Below, piece by piece: positions 56,506 to 64,000 of a DNA stretch of 64,000 nt. The notes beneath the pieces were generated by a model, which was not told the DNA's origin, made no database searches, and saw only the letters and a program-made list of their open reading frames with translations. Positions within the stretch are counted from its first letter, which is position 1. Every line of letters starts with the position of its first letter. The DNA is from DASXRA01 sp035263725 (GTDB taxonomy: Bacteria; Actinomycetota; Actinomycetes; Mycobacteriales; Jatrophihabitantaceae), in NCBI GenBank assembly GCA_035263725.1, contig DATFRC010000021.1:1-64000 (forward strand), given 5' to 3'. The translations under genes were made by a program, and so were the position numbers.

Positions 56506-57462
56506 TCACGTTTGATGAATCAGCTCGGCAAGCAGCGCCGGGTCGAGGTTGCCGCCGGAGACCACCGCCGCAGTGCGCCCTGCCGGTAGCTGGTCGGCGT
56601 GGAACCGGTAGGCAGCAGCCGTCGTCGCTCCGGACGGCTCGGCCACCAGGTTGGCATCGCGGGCGAGCAGTCCGACAGCGGCGCGGATCTCCGGCTCGGT
56701 GACGGTGATGATGCCGTCCAGGTTGGCCCGCAGGTGCGCAAGAGTCAGCTCGGACAGCGGAGTGCGCATCCCGTCGGCGACGGTGGCGTAGCGCTGTTCT
56801 TCGGTGTAGGGCACGAGCCGGCCGGCGGCCAGTGAATCGCGAGCGTCCGGGGCGAGGTCCGGTTCCACCCCGAACACGGCAGCCTGCGGCCGGATCGTCT
56901 TGACCGCAACGCCGACCCCGGAGGCCAGGCCGCCACCGCCCACCGGCACCAGGACCACGTCCACACCGGGCAGATCGGCGAGGATCTCCAACCCCACAGT
57001 GCCCTGACCGGCGATCACGTCCGGGTGGTCGTAGGGCGGGATCAGCGTCAGGTCCCGTTCGCCCGCCAGCTTGTCGGCCGCCTCCCGCCTCTCGCCGCCG
57101 TCGACGATTACCACCTCGGCACCGAGCTGACGCACCGCGTCGACCTTGATGGTGGGCGCCGCCCGTGGGATGACCACCACGGCCGGGACGCCGAAACGGG
57201 CCGCCGCATAGGCAACGGCCCGGCCATGGTTGCCGCTGGAATGCGTGATGACGCCGCGGGCGCGGACCCCGTCGGGCAGCGCCGCGATCGCGTTGTACGC
57301 GCCGCGGATCTTGAACGCTCCGACCGGCTGCAGACTCTCCGGCTTCAACCACAGCGGGCGATCCGCATCGGCCCACGGCTGCGGCAGCAGGGGGGTCCGC
57401 ACTGCCACGTCCACCAGGCTGGTCGCGGCCTGCCTGATCTGCTCGATGCCCACGAGGTCCAC
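56506..57462 (-). CDS. serine/threonine dehydratase family PLP enzyme
   Basis: This is a 318-residue fold-type-II PLP enzyme. The PLP lysine is in LQPVGAFKIRGAYNAIAAL, SSGNHGRAVAYAA binds the cofactor and the phosphate loop is PVGGGGLASG. There is no C-terminal ACT domain, so it is a catabolic threonine ammonia-lyase, a serine or hydroxyaspartate dehydratase, or a racemase; the sequence does not decide. It would make 2-oxobutanoate from threonine, the same product as AcdS next door. Confidence 0.88.
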   Translation of the reverse strand: MDLVGIEQIRQAATSLVDVAVRTPLLPQPWADADRPLWLKPESLQPVGAFKIRGAYNAIAALPDGVRARGVITHSSGNHGRAVAYAAARFGVPAVVVIPRAAPTIKVDAVRQLGAEVVIVDGGERREAADKLAGERDLTLIPPYDHPDVIAGQGTVGLEILADLPGVDVVLVPVGGGGLASGVGVAVKTIRPQAAVFGVEPDLAPDARDSLAAGRLVPYTEEQRYATVADGMRTPLSELTLAHLRANLDGIITVTEPEIRAAVGLLARDANLVAEPSGATTAAAYRFHADQLPAGRTAAVVSGGNLDPALLAELIHQT

Positions 57463-57596
57463 GGCGTCAATACTGGCGCAACCGCATCATGGTGGCTCCA
57501 CGAGACGGTTGACGGGGGCGATAGGAAGGTTTACAAACGATTAGTTCGCCGGAGGTCGGTGAGTAGCAGGTTCAACCGCGCGCTGGAGTGCTGACC

Positions 57597-60479
57597 ATGA
57601 AGCGAGTAGTGCGATCCGGCCTGGTCGCGGCCGCAGCCGTTCTTGCAGCGAGTTCGGGGATGGCCGCAGCGGCCAGGACGAGCCAGTCCGGTTCGCTCAC
57701 CGGCCGAGTAGGTCTCGCGCAAAGCGCCGCTGCGACGGCGACAGGCTCGAGTGCGGTATCGGACCTGGGGTCGGCCGGCTGGAAGGTGCTGACCAGCGCG
57801 ACGGCCACCCAGTCCGGACAGCAAATCTCCACACCGGGGTTCAACACCGGCGGCTGGCTCGCAGTTACGAACGATGACGCCGGTGCACCGGGCACGGAAA
57901 TCGAGGCTCTGCTGCAGAACGGCGTGTGCCCGAACGTGTATTTCTCCACCAACGTGAAGACGTGCTTCGGCTTCATGAAGCGGCTCGGCCCGGACAAGAT
58001 CAAGCAGTTCAGCGTCCCCTGGTGGTTCCGCACTGACTTCACCCCGGATCTGCTGCCGGGCCAAGACGCGAAGCTGGTCGTGAACGGCGTGGTCGGCGCT
58101 GCGGACGTGTGGGTCAACGGCCAGCAGGTCGCGACGTCGGCGACGGTGACCGGCGCCTACACCCGGTTCACCTTTGACGTCACAGACTTGCTGGTGAACG
58201 GAACGAATTCGCTGGCCATCGAAATGCAGCCGAACGACCCGAGCTCGATGTACACCTTGGACAACGTGGACTGGACGCAAATCCCGCCGGATAACAACAC
58301 CGGCATCCAGTTCCCGGTCCAGCTGCAGGTCGGGGGCGCATTGATCGACAGCAACGCACATGTGCTGCAGAGCAACGCCGCGGATCTGAGTAGCTCTGCG
58401 CTGACCGTCAAGGCGGACATCACCAACACGGCAAGCTCGCCGCAGACCGGAACAGTGACGGCGACCATCACACCGCCGGACTCGGCGAACCCGGTAACCG
58501 TGAGTCAGTCGGTTACCGTGGCGGCGAATACCACTGCGACGGTCTCATTCGCGCCGGCCCAATTCCCCAGCCTCACCATCGCGTCGCCCGAGGTCTGGTG
58601 GCCCTATCAGCTCGGCGCGCAACCCCTGTACACACTGACGACGTCCGTCTCGCAGAACAACGTCGTCGCGAACACCACCAGCGAAACGTTCGGCATCCGC
58701 AACATCACCTCGTACCTGACGACCGGGACGTCCGCGGGAGCGCCGAACGGCGTGCGCGCCTTCAAGGTCAACGGGGTGCCGATCGTCATCCGCGGCGGCG
58801 GGTACGACCCGGATCTGTTCCTGCACTATTCGGCCGCCGACACCGCCAAGCAGATCGCGTTGATGAAGAACATGGGTGTCAACGCGATCCGTTTGGAGGG
58901 GCACATCATGCCCCAGGACTGGTTCCAGCAGATGGACCAGGCGGGGATCCTGATCAACGCGGGCTACCAGTGCTGCGACGCGTGGGAGGTATCCGGCGCG
59001 TTGAGCTCCGCGCAGTTGGCGATCCTGCAGTTGTCCGCGCTGACCATCGGCCAGAACCTGCGCAACCACCCGAGCGTGTTCAGCTTCCAGTGGAGCGACA
59101 ACGCGCCGACCGCCCAGCAGGAGTCCGTGTCGCTGGCGGGCTTCTCTCAGGCCGACTTCCAGGAGCCACTGATCTCCTCTGCCGAGTACAAGAGCAGTCC
59201 GCAGCTCGGCCCGTCGGGTGAGAAGGAGGGCCCGTACGACTGGGTGCCGCCGAACTACTGGTACGACACGGCGCACTTCGGCGGGGGCGACGAGACCAAC
59301 GCGGGCGGCTCGTGGGGTTACGACAGTGAGCAGAGTGCCGGCGACACGGTCCCCACGCTCGATTCCATCAACCGGTTCATGTCCGCGTCGGAGCAGGCCA
59401 ACCTGTGGCAGAAGCCGAGCTACAACCAGTACCACACCAACTACGAGGGAACCCAGCACAGCGGCTACAACTTCGGGACGCTCTACAACTTCGACACCGC
59501 CCTGGCGACCCGCTACGGCTCGTGGTCGGACCTCGGTACCTACGTCGAGGAGGCGCAGGTCCAGAATTACGAGAACACCCGTGCCCAGTTCGAGGCATTC
59601 ATCGACCACTCCACCAACGAACCGGTTCCCTCGACCGGGACCATCTACTGGCAGATGAACAAGGGCTGGCCGAGCCTGCTATGGGCGCTCTACAACAACG
59701 ACGGCGACCAGGCCGGCAGCTATTTCGGTGTGCAGCAAGCCAACGCGAGGCTGCATGCCCTCTACGCACTCGACAACGGCACCGTCACCCTGGACAACCT
59801 CGGCGCAGCCAACCAGTCGGGCCTATCGGTCGAGTCCAAGGTGTACAGCCTCGCTGGCGATCTGCTCGACGATCAGCAGGCGGGCGGCATCACTCTCGCG
59901 AGCCAAGGGGTAGCGAACGCAGTGCTCACACCGAAGGTGCCCGCGGCGACCACCGCGCCTACCCCGGCACAGACCTACTTCGTCGAGTTGCTGCTGCGCC
60001 AGAACGGCGCTGTCGTCGACCGCAACGTCTACTGGCTCTCCACGCAACAGGACGCGACGAACTGGTCGCAGACCCTCGGGCAGCCCCAGGCCACGCTGTC
60101 TCAGTACGCGAATCTCCAAGCGCTGAAGACGCTGCCACAGGCGAGCGTCGCCGTGACCGCAGCTACCACGCAACAGCCCGGCCCGAACGGTGCCGACCTG
60201 GCCACCACGGTGACGATCACCAACAATTCGGCGAGCCCGACGGTCGGATTCTTCCTGCGTGCCGATGTGCGCAGGGGCACCGCCGCAGGAACCGAACTCG
60301 CGGGCGACAACGAGCTGCAGTCTTCGACCTGGAACGACAACGACATCACGCTGTGGCCCGGCGAATCCGAGACGCTGACCGCCGCCTACGCGTCCGCGGA
60401 CCTGCAGGGCGCCACGCCGGTCATCAGCGTCTCGGGGTGGAACCTGCCGAAGATCGACGTCGCCGCTCCGGCACCCTGA
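57597..60479 (+). CDS. secreted GH2 glycosidase, exo-beta-glucosaminidase/mannosidase-like
   Basis: This is a 960-residue exported enzyme with a Sec signal (residues 1-26, cut near GMAAAA). It has the GH2 order: sugar-binding jelly roll (KQFSVPWWFRTDFTPDLLPG), immunoglobulin-like domain, TIM barrel (about 375-690) and C-terminal beta domains. The barrel has FSFQWSDNAP and SAEYKSS at the positions of the catalytic Asp/Glu pair of CsxA-type exo-beta-D-glucosaminidases. VQNYENTRAQFEAFIDHS and GTIYWQMNKGWPSLLWALYN also match that subfamily. Chitosan or a related aminosugar polymer is the likely substrate. The ATG at 57597 has GGAG upstream; the frame also allows 57588. Confidence 0.87.
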   Translation: MKRVVRSGLVAAAAVLAASSGMAAAARTSQSGSLTGRVGLAQSAAATATGSSAVSDLGSAGWKVLTSATATQSGQQISTPGFNTGGWLAVTNDDAGAPGTEIEALLQNGVCPNVYFSTNVKTCFGFMKRLGPDKIKQFSVPWWFRTDFTPDLLPGQDAKLVVNGVVGAADVWVNGQQVATSATVTGAYTRFTFDVTDLLVNGTNSLAIEMQPNDPSSMYTLDNVDWTQIPPDNNTGIQFPVQLQVGGALIDSNAHVLQSNAADLSSSALTVKADITNTASSPQTGTVTATITPPDSANPVTVSQSVTVAANTTATVSFAPAQFPSLTIASPEVWWPYQLGAQPLYTLTTSVSQNNVVANTTSETFGIRNITSYLTTGTSAGAPNGVRAFKVNGVPIVIRGGGYDPDLFLHYSAADTAKQIALMKNMGVNAIRLEGHIMPQDWFQQMDQAGILINAGYQCCDAWEVSGALSSAQLAILQLSALTIGQNLRNHPSVFSFQWSDNAPTAQQESVSLAGFSQADFQEPLISSAEYKSSPQLGPSGEKEGPYDWVPPNYWYDTAHFGGGDETNAGGSWGYDSEQSAGDTVPTLDSINRFMSASEQANLWQKPSYNQYHTNYEGTQHSGYNFGTLYNFDTALATRYGSWSDLGTYVEEAQVQNYENTRAQFEAFIDHSTNEPVPSTGTIYWQMNKGWPSLLWALYNNDGDQAGSYFGVQQANARLHALYALDNGTVTLDNLGAANQSGLSVESKVYSLAGDLLDDQQAGGITLASQGVANAVLTPKVPAATTAPTPAQTYFVELLLRQNGAVVDRNVYWLSTQQDATNWSQTLGQPQATLSQYANLQALKTLPQASVAVTAATTQQPGPNGADLATTVTITNNSASPTVGFFLRADVRRGTAAGTELAGDNELQSSTWNDNDITLWPGESETLTAAYASADLQGATPVISVSGWNLPKIDVAAPAP

Positions 60480-60528
60480 CCGGTCGTTCTGCGAGGAGAC
60501 GGAGCTGCGCCGACAATTCGCTCTGTAG

Positions 60529-60732
60529 GCTGCCAGAGACTCGAACCCTGGTGTGCACCGCTCAGCCTGACCGCCGCGGCCCGAATCCAACGGGCAATGC
60601 CGCTAAGTGATCCTGGCAGTCGCCCTGACAGAATCGGGTAGCACGACTGGGGTTTGCGATGATTGGGGCGACCAACCATCGTCCAACCCTGTGGCCGCCA
60701 GGGATTCGAACCCTGCTGTGTGCCGTTCGGCC
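60529..60732 (-). repeat. two diverged tRNA T-arm-like repeats
   Basis: The 39 bases at 60529-60567 and at 60694-60732 agree at 31 positions. On the reverse strand each contains a tRNA T-arm: CAGGG-TTCGAGT-CTCTG (60550 to 60534) and CAGGG-TTCGAAT-CCCTG (60715 to 60699), followed by a G/C-rich strand like an acceptor 3' half. No matching 5' acceptor half, D-arm or anticodon arm could be built on either copy, so these are not complete tRNA genes. They may be remnants of tRNA attachment sites. The rest of 60480-60853 holds no supported gene. Confidence 0.5.
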
Positions 60733-60853
60733 GTTACAGACTTATGGAACGCTCGTATGCGACTACAGATACCTGGGTATCACCCTTCTCTCAGCCGTCC
60801 TTAAGGGTTTTCTATTTGTCGGCTGTGCCCCGCGGCTGGCCCCTGCGGGATCG

Positions 60854-61321
60854 CTATGCCGCGCCCTCGACATCGTCGGAGGCAGTAGGCACCATAGACG
60901 CCGCCGGAGATTGGCCTGGGTGTCGTTGTGGCTTGGCGCTGCCCTTGCGTGGACGGCCGCGGGGCCGCTTATATGTGAGAATCTCACCTTTGTCGAGAAT
61001 CTGCCCGCCCCACACGCCGGTCGGCTCGCCGCGCTCGATCGCGCCGGTCAGACACGCCAGCTGAACGGGGCAGTCCCGACACAGCGCTTTTGCGCGTTCG
61101 AGCTCGTGGGGGGAATCGGCGAACCACAGGTCGGGGTCATGCACCTGGCACGGCAGCTCGGGGCGTGCACGCGTGCGGTTCGGGTTCGGCAATCCGGCAC
61201 GGCTTCGACGCGTCCCGCCCAGTTTGGAACTTTCCATGCCGCCCGCTGAGAGAACGTTCGCCTCGGCATCGAATCGGCCGGCGAGCGGCACCCGGCGTAG
61301 CGGGTCGGGGACGGTGTTCAT
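60854..61321 (-). CDS. whiB7: WhiB7-like iron-sulfur regulator
   Basis: This is a 155-residue WhiB protein. The four cluster cysteines are in ELPCQVHD, ALCRDCPVQLAC, and the sigma-contacting turn is GVWGG. The AT-hook KRPRGRPRKG after the turn is the mark of WhiB7, which binds SigA and turns on intrinsic antibiotic resistance genes. Here the N-terminus has about 65 residues before the first Cys, much longer than usual. The ATG at 61321 has GGAG upstream; a shorter start at residue 30 is possible. The usual long WhiB7 leader could not be confirmed, because the AhpD-like gene ends 41 bases upstream. Confidence 0.85.
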   Translation of the reverse strand: MNTVPDPLRRVPLAGRFDAEANVLSAGGMESSKLGGTRRSRAGLPNPNRTRARPELPCQVHDPDLWFADSPHELERAKALCRDCPVQLACLTGAIERGEPTGVWGGQILDKGEILTYKRPRGRPRKGSAKPQRHPGQSPAASMVPTASDDVEGAA

Positions 61322-61362
61322 GGGTGAGGCTCCGCGCGCAGTCGAGGACACCGGTTGGCTGG

Positions 61363-61848
61363 TCACGTCAGCGCCCAGGGCCGGGCCGTGGCGCCGAGTC
61401 GCGTCCAAGCATTGATCACGGTGATCACCCAGATCAGCTCCGCAAGCTCGCGCTCGGAGAATTGCGCCGCAGCACGATCGATGATCTCGTCCGAGACGGG
61501 GTGATCAGCCAGCCGGGTCATCGCCTCGGTGAGTTCAAGCGCCGCGCGCTGCCGGGCAGTGAAGAAGGGCGTCTCGCGCCAGACCGGGAGTGCGAGGACG
61601 CGGCGCTCGGTCTCACCCGCGGCAAGGGCGTCGCGGCTGTGCATGTCTACGCAATAGGCGCAGCCGTTGATCTGCGCGGTGCGCAGGCGAACCAGCTCGA
61701 GCAGTCCACGCTCGAGATGCGTCTTGCGCACCGCCTCGTCGAGCGCGGTCAAGGCCCGGCTAGCGGCCGGCACGAGCCGTTCGACTGCGACCCGGGTGGG
61801 CGGGACGACGATGTCCCCTGACAAGGAACCGACGGACATATCAGCCAC
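61363..61848 (-). CDS. carboxymuconolactone decarboxylase/AhpD-like protein
   Basis: This is a 161-residue helical protein with CAYCVDMHSRDA (C-x2-C plus His), the redox site of AhpD-like proteins. It differs clearly from the ECF41 partner at 42528-43013 and is instead divergent from a MocR-type regulator with 38 bases between the starts, so that regulator is its likely controller. The TARQRAALELTEAMTRLAD segment matches the family. Confidence 0.88.
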   Translation of the reverse strand: MADMSVGSLSGDIVVPPTRVAVERLVPAASRALTALDEAVRKTHLERGLLELVRLRTAQINGCAYCVDMHSRDALAAGETERRVLALPVWRETPFFTARQRAALELTEAMTRLADHPVSDEIIDRAAAQFSERELAELIWVITVINAWTRLGATARPWALT

Positions 61849-61886
61849 GCTAGGTATCTGAAGGGTCAGCGGTAAGGTCCAGTTCC

Positions 61887-63278
61887 ATGCCCGATTCTTG
61901 GGCCAGTAGTGGGCTCGACCTGCATGTGGACGCCACCGGCTCGCGACGGCGGGCGAGCCTCGAGGAGGGTCTGCGCGCCGCGATCCAGAGCCGCCGGCTG
62001 GCCGCCGGCACCGTGCTGCCGTCGTCGCGGGTACTTGCAGAGGACCTCGGCCTGTCCCGGGGCACAGTGGCTGCTGCCTACGACCAACTTGTCGCCGAGG
62101 GCTACCTGATTACCCGTCACCGAGCCGGCACCGAAGTCGCCGATCTCGGACCCGTCGCCAAGCCCGTCGAGCGTCGCCGCAAGGCGCCGGCAACGCGACT
62201 CGACCTTCGGCCGGGCACACCGGATGTCACGTCCTTTCCGGTCGCGGAGTGGCTGCGATGTGCTCGCCGCGCCTTGGGCCAGGCGCCGGTGAGCGCATAC
62301 GGCTACGGCGACATGCGCGGCCGCTTCGAACTGCGCCGCGCCCTGGCCGACTACCTGGGCCGCACCCGCGGCGTTGAGGCCCGACCCGAGACCGTCGTGA
62401 TCACCGCTGGCGCCACGCAGGCGCTGTCGCTGCTGTGCGCGGCACTTGCCCGAGCCGGCAGCAGCACAATCGCCATGGAGAACCCGGGATTCAACTTCCA
62501 CCGGGCTGTGGCCCGGCAAGCTGGGCAGCGCGTCACCGCCATGCCCGTCGACGACCAGGGCGCCGACCCGGACTGCCTCCACGACGTCGCGGCTGCGGTT
62601 GTCACGCCGGCCCATCAGTACCCGACCGGCGTCACGATGCATCCCACCCGCAGGCAGGCATTCACCGCATGGGCACGAACCAACGGCGGGCTCATCATCG
62701 AAGACGACTACGACGGCGAGTTCCGCTACGACCGCCAGCCGATCGGTGCCCTCCAGGGCACGGCCGCCGACCACGTCGCATACGTCGGGACCGCATCCAA
62801 GACGCTCGGGCCTGGAGTGCGGCTGGGCTGGATGGTGCTGCCACCGCGGCTCATCGCCCCTGTCACCGCCGCGAAACAGAACGCCGACATGGGCACCGAC
62901 ACCATCGCGCAACTGACTCTCGCCGAACTGATCACCAGCCATGGCTACGACCGCCACATCCGCACCATGCGGTTGCGCTACCGCCGACGCCGCGACGTGC
63001 TGATCACCGCCCTCGAGCAGATCCAGCCACACCTGATCATCGGCATTCCGGCCGGCCTCCAGACGGTGATCCGGCTTCCCTCCGGCGGGCCGACCGAGGA
63101 CGAACTCATCGCCCTGGCCGCGGCTGAAGGCCTTGCCCTCGAAGGCCTCGGCGATCATTGGCACGGTAAGCGCGCGGATCGGCAAGGCCTGATCATCGGA
63201 TTCTGCCGGCCGTCCGAGCGCGCGTACCCCGCCGCTGTGGCCCTGCTCGCTCGGGTGCTGCACCGCGCGCTCCGGTAG
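61887..63278 (+). CDS. MocR-family regulator (GntR HTH fused to aminotransferase fold)
   Basis: This is a 463-residue MocR protein. The GntR winged helix is at residues 15-80 (LPSSRVLAEDLGLSRGTVAA) and the fold-type-I aminotransferase domain follows from about 105. The PLP lysine is in YVGTASKTLGPGVRLGW and the cofactor Asp in LIIEDDYDGEFRYDRQP. Such proteins sense PLP or an amino acid (PdxR, GabR) rather than catalyse transamination. It is divergent from the AhpD-like gene. No pdxST genes are present in the window, so a vitamin B6 role is unproven. Confidence 0.9.
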   Translation: MPDSWASSGLDLHVDATGSRRRASLEEGLRAAIQSRRLAAGTVLPSSRVLAEDLGLSRGTVAAAYDQLVAEGYLITRHRAGTEVADLGPVAKPVERRRKAPATRLDLRPGTPDVTSFPVAEWLRCARRALGQAPVSAYGYGDMRGRFELRRALADYLGRTRGVEARPETVVITAGATQALSLLCAALARAGSSTIAMENPGFNFHRAVARQAGQRVTAMPVDDQGADPDCLHDVAAAVVTPAHQYPTGVTMHPTRRQAFTAWARTNGGLIIEDDYDGEFRYDRQPIGALQGTAADHVAYVGTASKTLGPGVRLGWMVLPPRLIAPVTAAKQNADMGTDTIAQLTLAELITSHGYDRHIRTMRLRYRRRRDVLITALEQIQPHLIIGIPAGLQTVIRLPSGGPTEDELIALAAAEGLALEGLGDHWHGKRADRQGLIIGFCRPSERAYPAAVALLARVLHRALR

Positions 63279-63578
63279 TCAGCCACGCCGCACGTACTCA
63301 CCCCGCTGCCGGAGGTAGCGCTCGATCTGACGCTGCTCCCAGCCGACGCCGAACAACCCGCCGATGCCGAACAAGGCGATGGCCGTGACGACAACTGGGA
63401 TGCCGGCGCCGAGCATCGGCCAGTAGAACCAAAGATGGCCGGTGCCGCTCGCCATGTTGATGCCGAACCACATGATGCTGAGGGCGCAGTAGATCCCCAA
63501 GATGGTGTAGAGAATGCGCTTCCTGCGTACCCAGCGCCGCGCCTCGCTCCTGAGATCCGTCGTTTCGACATATGTCAT
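63279..63578 (-). CDS. 2TM-domain membrane protein
   Basis: This is a 99-residue protein with two membrane helices (TILGIYCALSIMWFGINMAS and the GIPVVVTAIALFGIGGLFGV region) between basic ends (RSEARRWVRRKRILY; RQIERYLRQRGEYVRRG). The layout matches the 2TM-domain family often attached to or near histidine kinases or repressors. The ATG at 63578 has GAGGAGCGAGG upstream; the frame is open 99 bases further. It ends one base after the convergent MocR stop. Confidence 0.72.
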   Translation of the reverse strand: MTYVETTDLRSEARRWVRRKRILYTILGIYCALSIMWFGINMASGTGHLWFYWPMLGAGIPVVVTAIALFGIGGLFGVGWEQRQIERYLRQRGEYVRRG

Positions 63579-63716
63579 GGCCCTCGCTCCTCCTCGGTGG
63601 TGGTGCCGCTCAGGGAGCAATGATCGGCCGCGGCGCACCCACGGCACATCTGCGCCAGGTTTGGTCTTCGGATCCACCCGGAGGCAGAGGCACGCCGAAT
63701 CGAGAGCGACGGGCGA

Positions 63717-64000
63717 TCAGGTCGTGCGCTCGACGATCTTCTTCAGGTCCTGGAGCATCGACTCCCAGTTCGACGACGCATGGGCTGCTTCCGCCTCGTC
63801 GCGGTTGTTGTCTTGATCGAGGGACACGTGCGTCTGATCGCCGGCTGCGGTGAGCTCGTAGCTGATCGTGTGGTAGTTCTCCGGCAGGTCTGATTGGCCG
63901 GTCATCGGGCTGAAATGCGTGAGCACCAGGCGATGCGGTGGCTCAGCCTGGACGATCTTGCCCTTGTCCTCGAACGGTTTGCCTTGCCACTCGCCACGCC
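63717..64000 (-). CDS. SRPBCC/AHSA1-domain protein (partial, runs off the window)
   Basis: The frame is open to the last base of the window, giving the C-terminal 94 residues of a START-like protein: EWQGKPFEDKGKIVQAEPPH, then RLVLTHFSPM and the final helix WESMLQDLKKIVERTT. This is the end of an AHSA1-type domain. The ATG at 63926 would give a protein too short for the fold, and coding clearly continues upstream, so the true start is outside. It is unlike the AHSA1 protein at 26005-26457. Confidence 0.82.
   Translation of the reverse strand, partial: RGEWQGKPFEDKGKIVQAEPPHRLVLTHFSPMTGQSDLPENYHTISYELTAAGDQTHVSLDQDNNRDEAEAAHASSNWESMLQDLKKIVERTT

Noticed and set aside
60680..60790. Complete tRNA gene on the reverse strand
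   Set aside because: The T-arm is perfect, but no acceptor 5' strand, D-arm or anticodon arm with a 7-base loop can be placed at the right distances.
61866..63263. 465-residue reverse frame covering the MocR gene
   Set aside because: It is antisense to a clear GntR-aminotransferase fusion with all motifs; the reverse protein is Gly/Arg/Asp-rich and has no family features.

Overview
The window is high-GC actinobacterial chromosome. It carries a mycothiol synthase, a GlnR-type orphan regulator, an LmeA-like DUF2993 protein, HbhA- and DUF2516-like proteins, a WhiB7-like regulator and an MMPL transporter. Many genes have a TANNNT -10 element placed about 7 nt before the start codon, so their mRNAs are probably leaderless. 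Gene order from glnR/mshD through lmeA, cysA2-sseC, a nitrobindin-like protein, pabC and ygfZ closely follows the Rv0811-Rv0820 neighbourhood of Mycobacterium tuberculosis as I remember it. The organism is not a typical mycobacterium: ACC deaminase, PHA storage genes and large secreted GH2 and GH3 glycosidases suggest a free-living, soil- or plant-associated actinobacterium.

Layout. 0-1.5 kb: the end of an IS30-family transposase, an orphan gene and a 5'-truncated zinc-ribbon gene, which looks like a small accessory patch. 1.5-3.7 kb: MFS exporter divergent from a LysR regulator. 3.75-9.6 kb: pstSCAB behind a PHO box, then mshD and glnR. 9.6-14.6 kb: hydrolase, membrane protein and lmeA, then a cysteine-rich leader peptide in front of cysA2-sseC, a DsrE protein, and a 30-residue membrane peptide coupled to a nitrobindin-like gene. 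14.6-21.3 kb: GT-C-like membrane protein, a structured intergenic region, pabC, a Fur-family gene coupled to ygfZ, and an MMPL transporter. 21.5-25.6 kb: an XRE-hbhA-DUF2516 cluster, then 1.3 kb without convincing genes but rich in hairpins and DnaA-box-like decamers, then a cysteine-free HesB protein and two helical proteins.

25.7-28.3 kb holds the most unusual system. ArsR, AHSA1, a region-4-only sigma-like protein, and an MFS transporter with a C-terminal zinc-binding anti-sigma (zf-HC2) domain are joined by three successive 4-nt start/stop overlaps. 28.3-33 kb: vanadium-haloperoxidase-like enzyme and LuxR and PucR regulators. 33.1-38.4 kb: a PHA operon (acyl-CoA synthetase, PHA synthase, acyl-CoA dehydrogenase, PHA depolymerase) facing a LAL-type regulator. 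41.3-44.1 kb: TDT transporter and an ECF41-type sigma factor divergent from a carboxymuconolactone decarboxylase, both with matching promoters. 44.1-50.2 kb: ABC exporter, NarL-type two-component system, and DHA2 efflux pump with TetR. 50.1-60.5 kb: lipoprotein, a 1338-residue GH3 enzyme, acdS, a PLP dehydratase and a GH2 enzyme. 60.5-64 kb: two tRNA-T-arm-like repeats, whiB7-like, AhpD-like/MocR pair, a 2TM protein and a partial SRPBCC gene.

The genes combine nutrient sensing (phosphate, nitrogen, cysteine), thiol and sulfur metabolism, carbon storage, secreted polysaccharide breakdown and several drug-efflux or stress circuits. Family assignments rest on motif recognition by eye; no database search was run.
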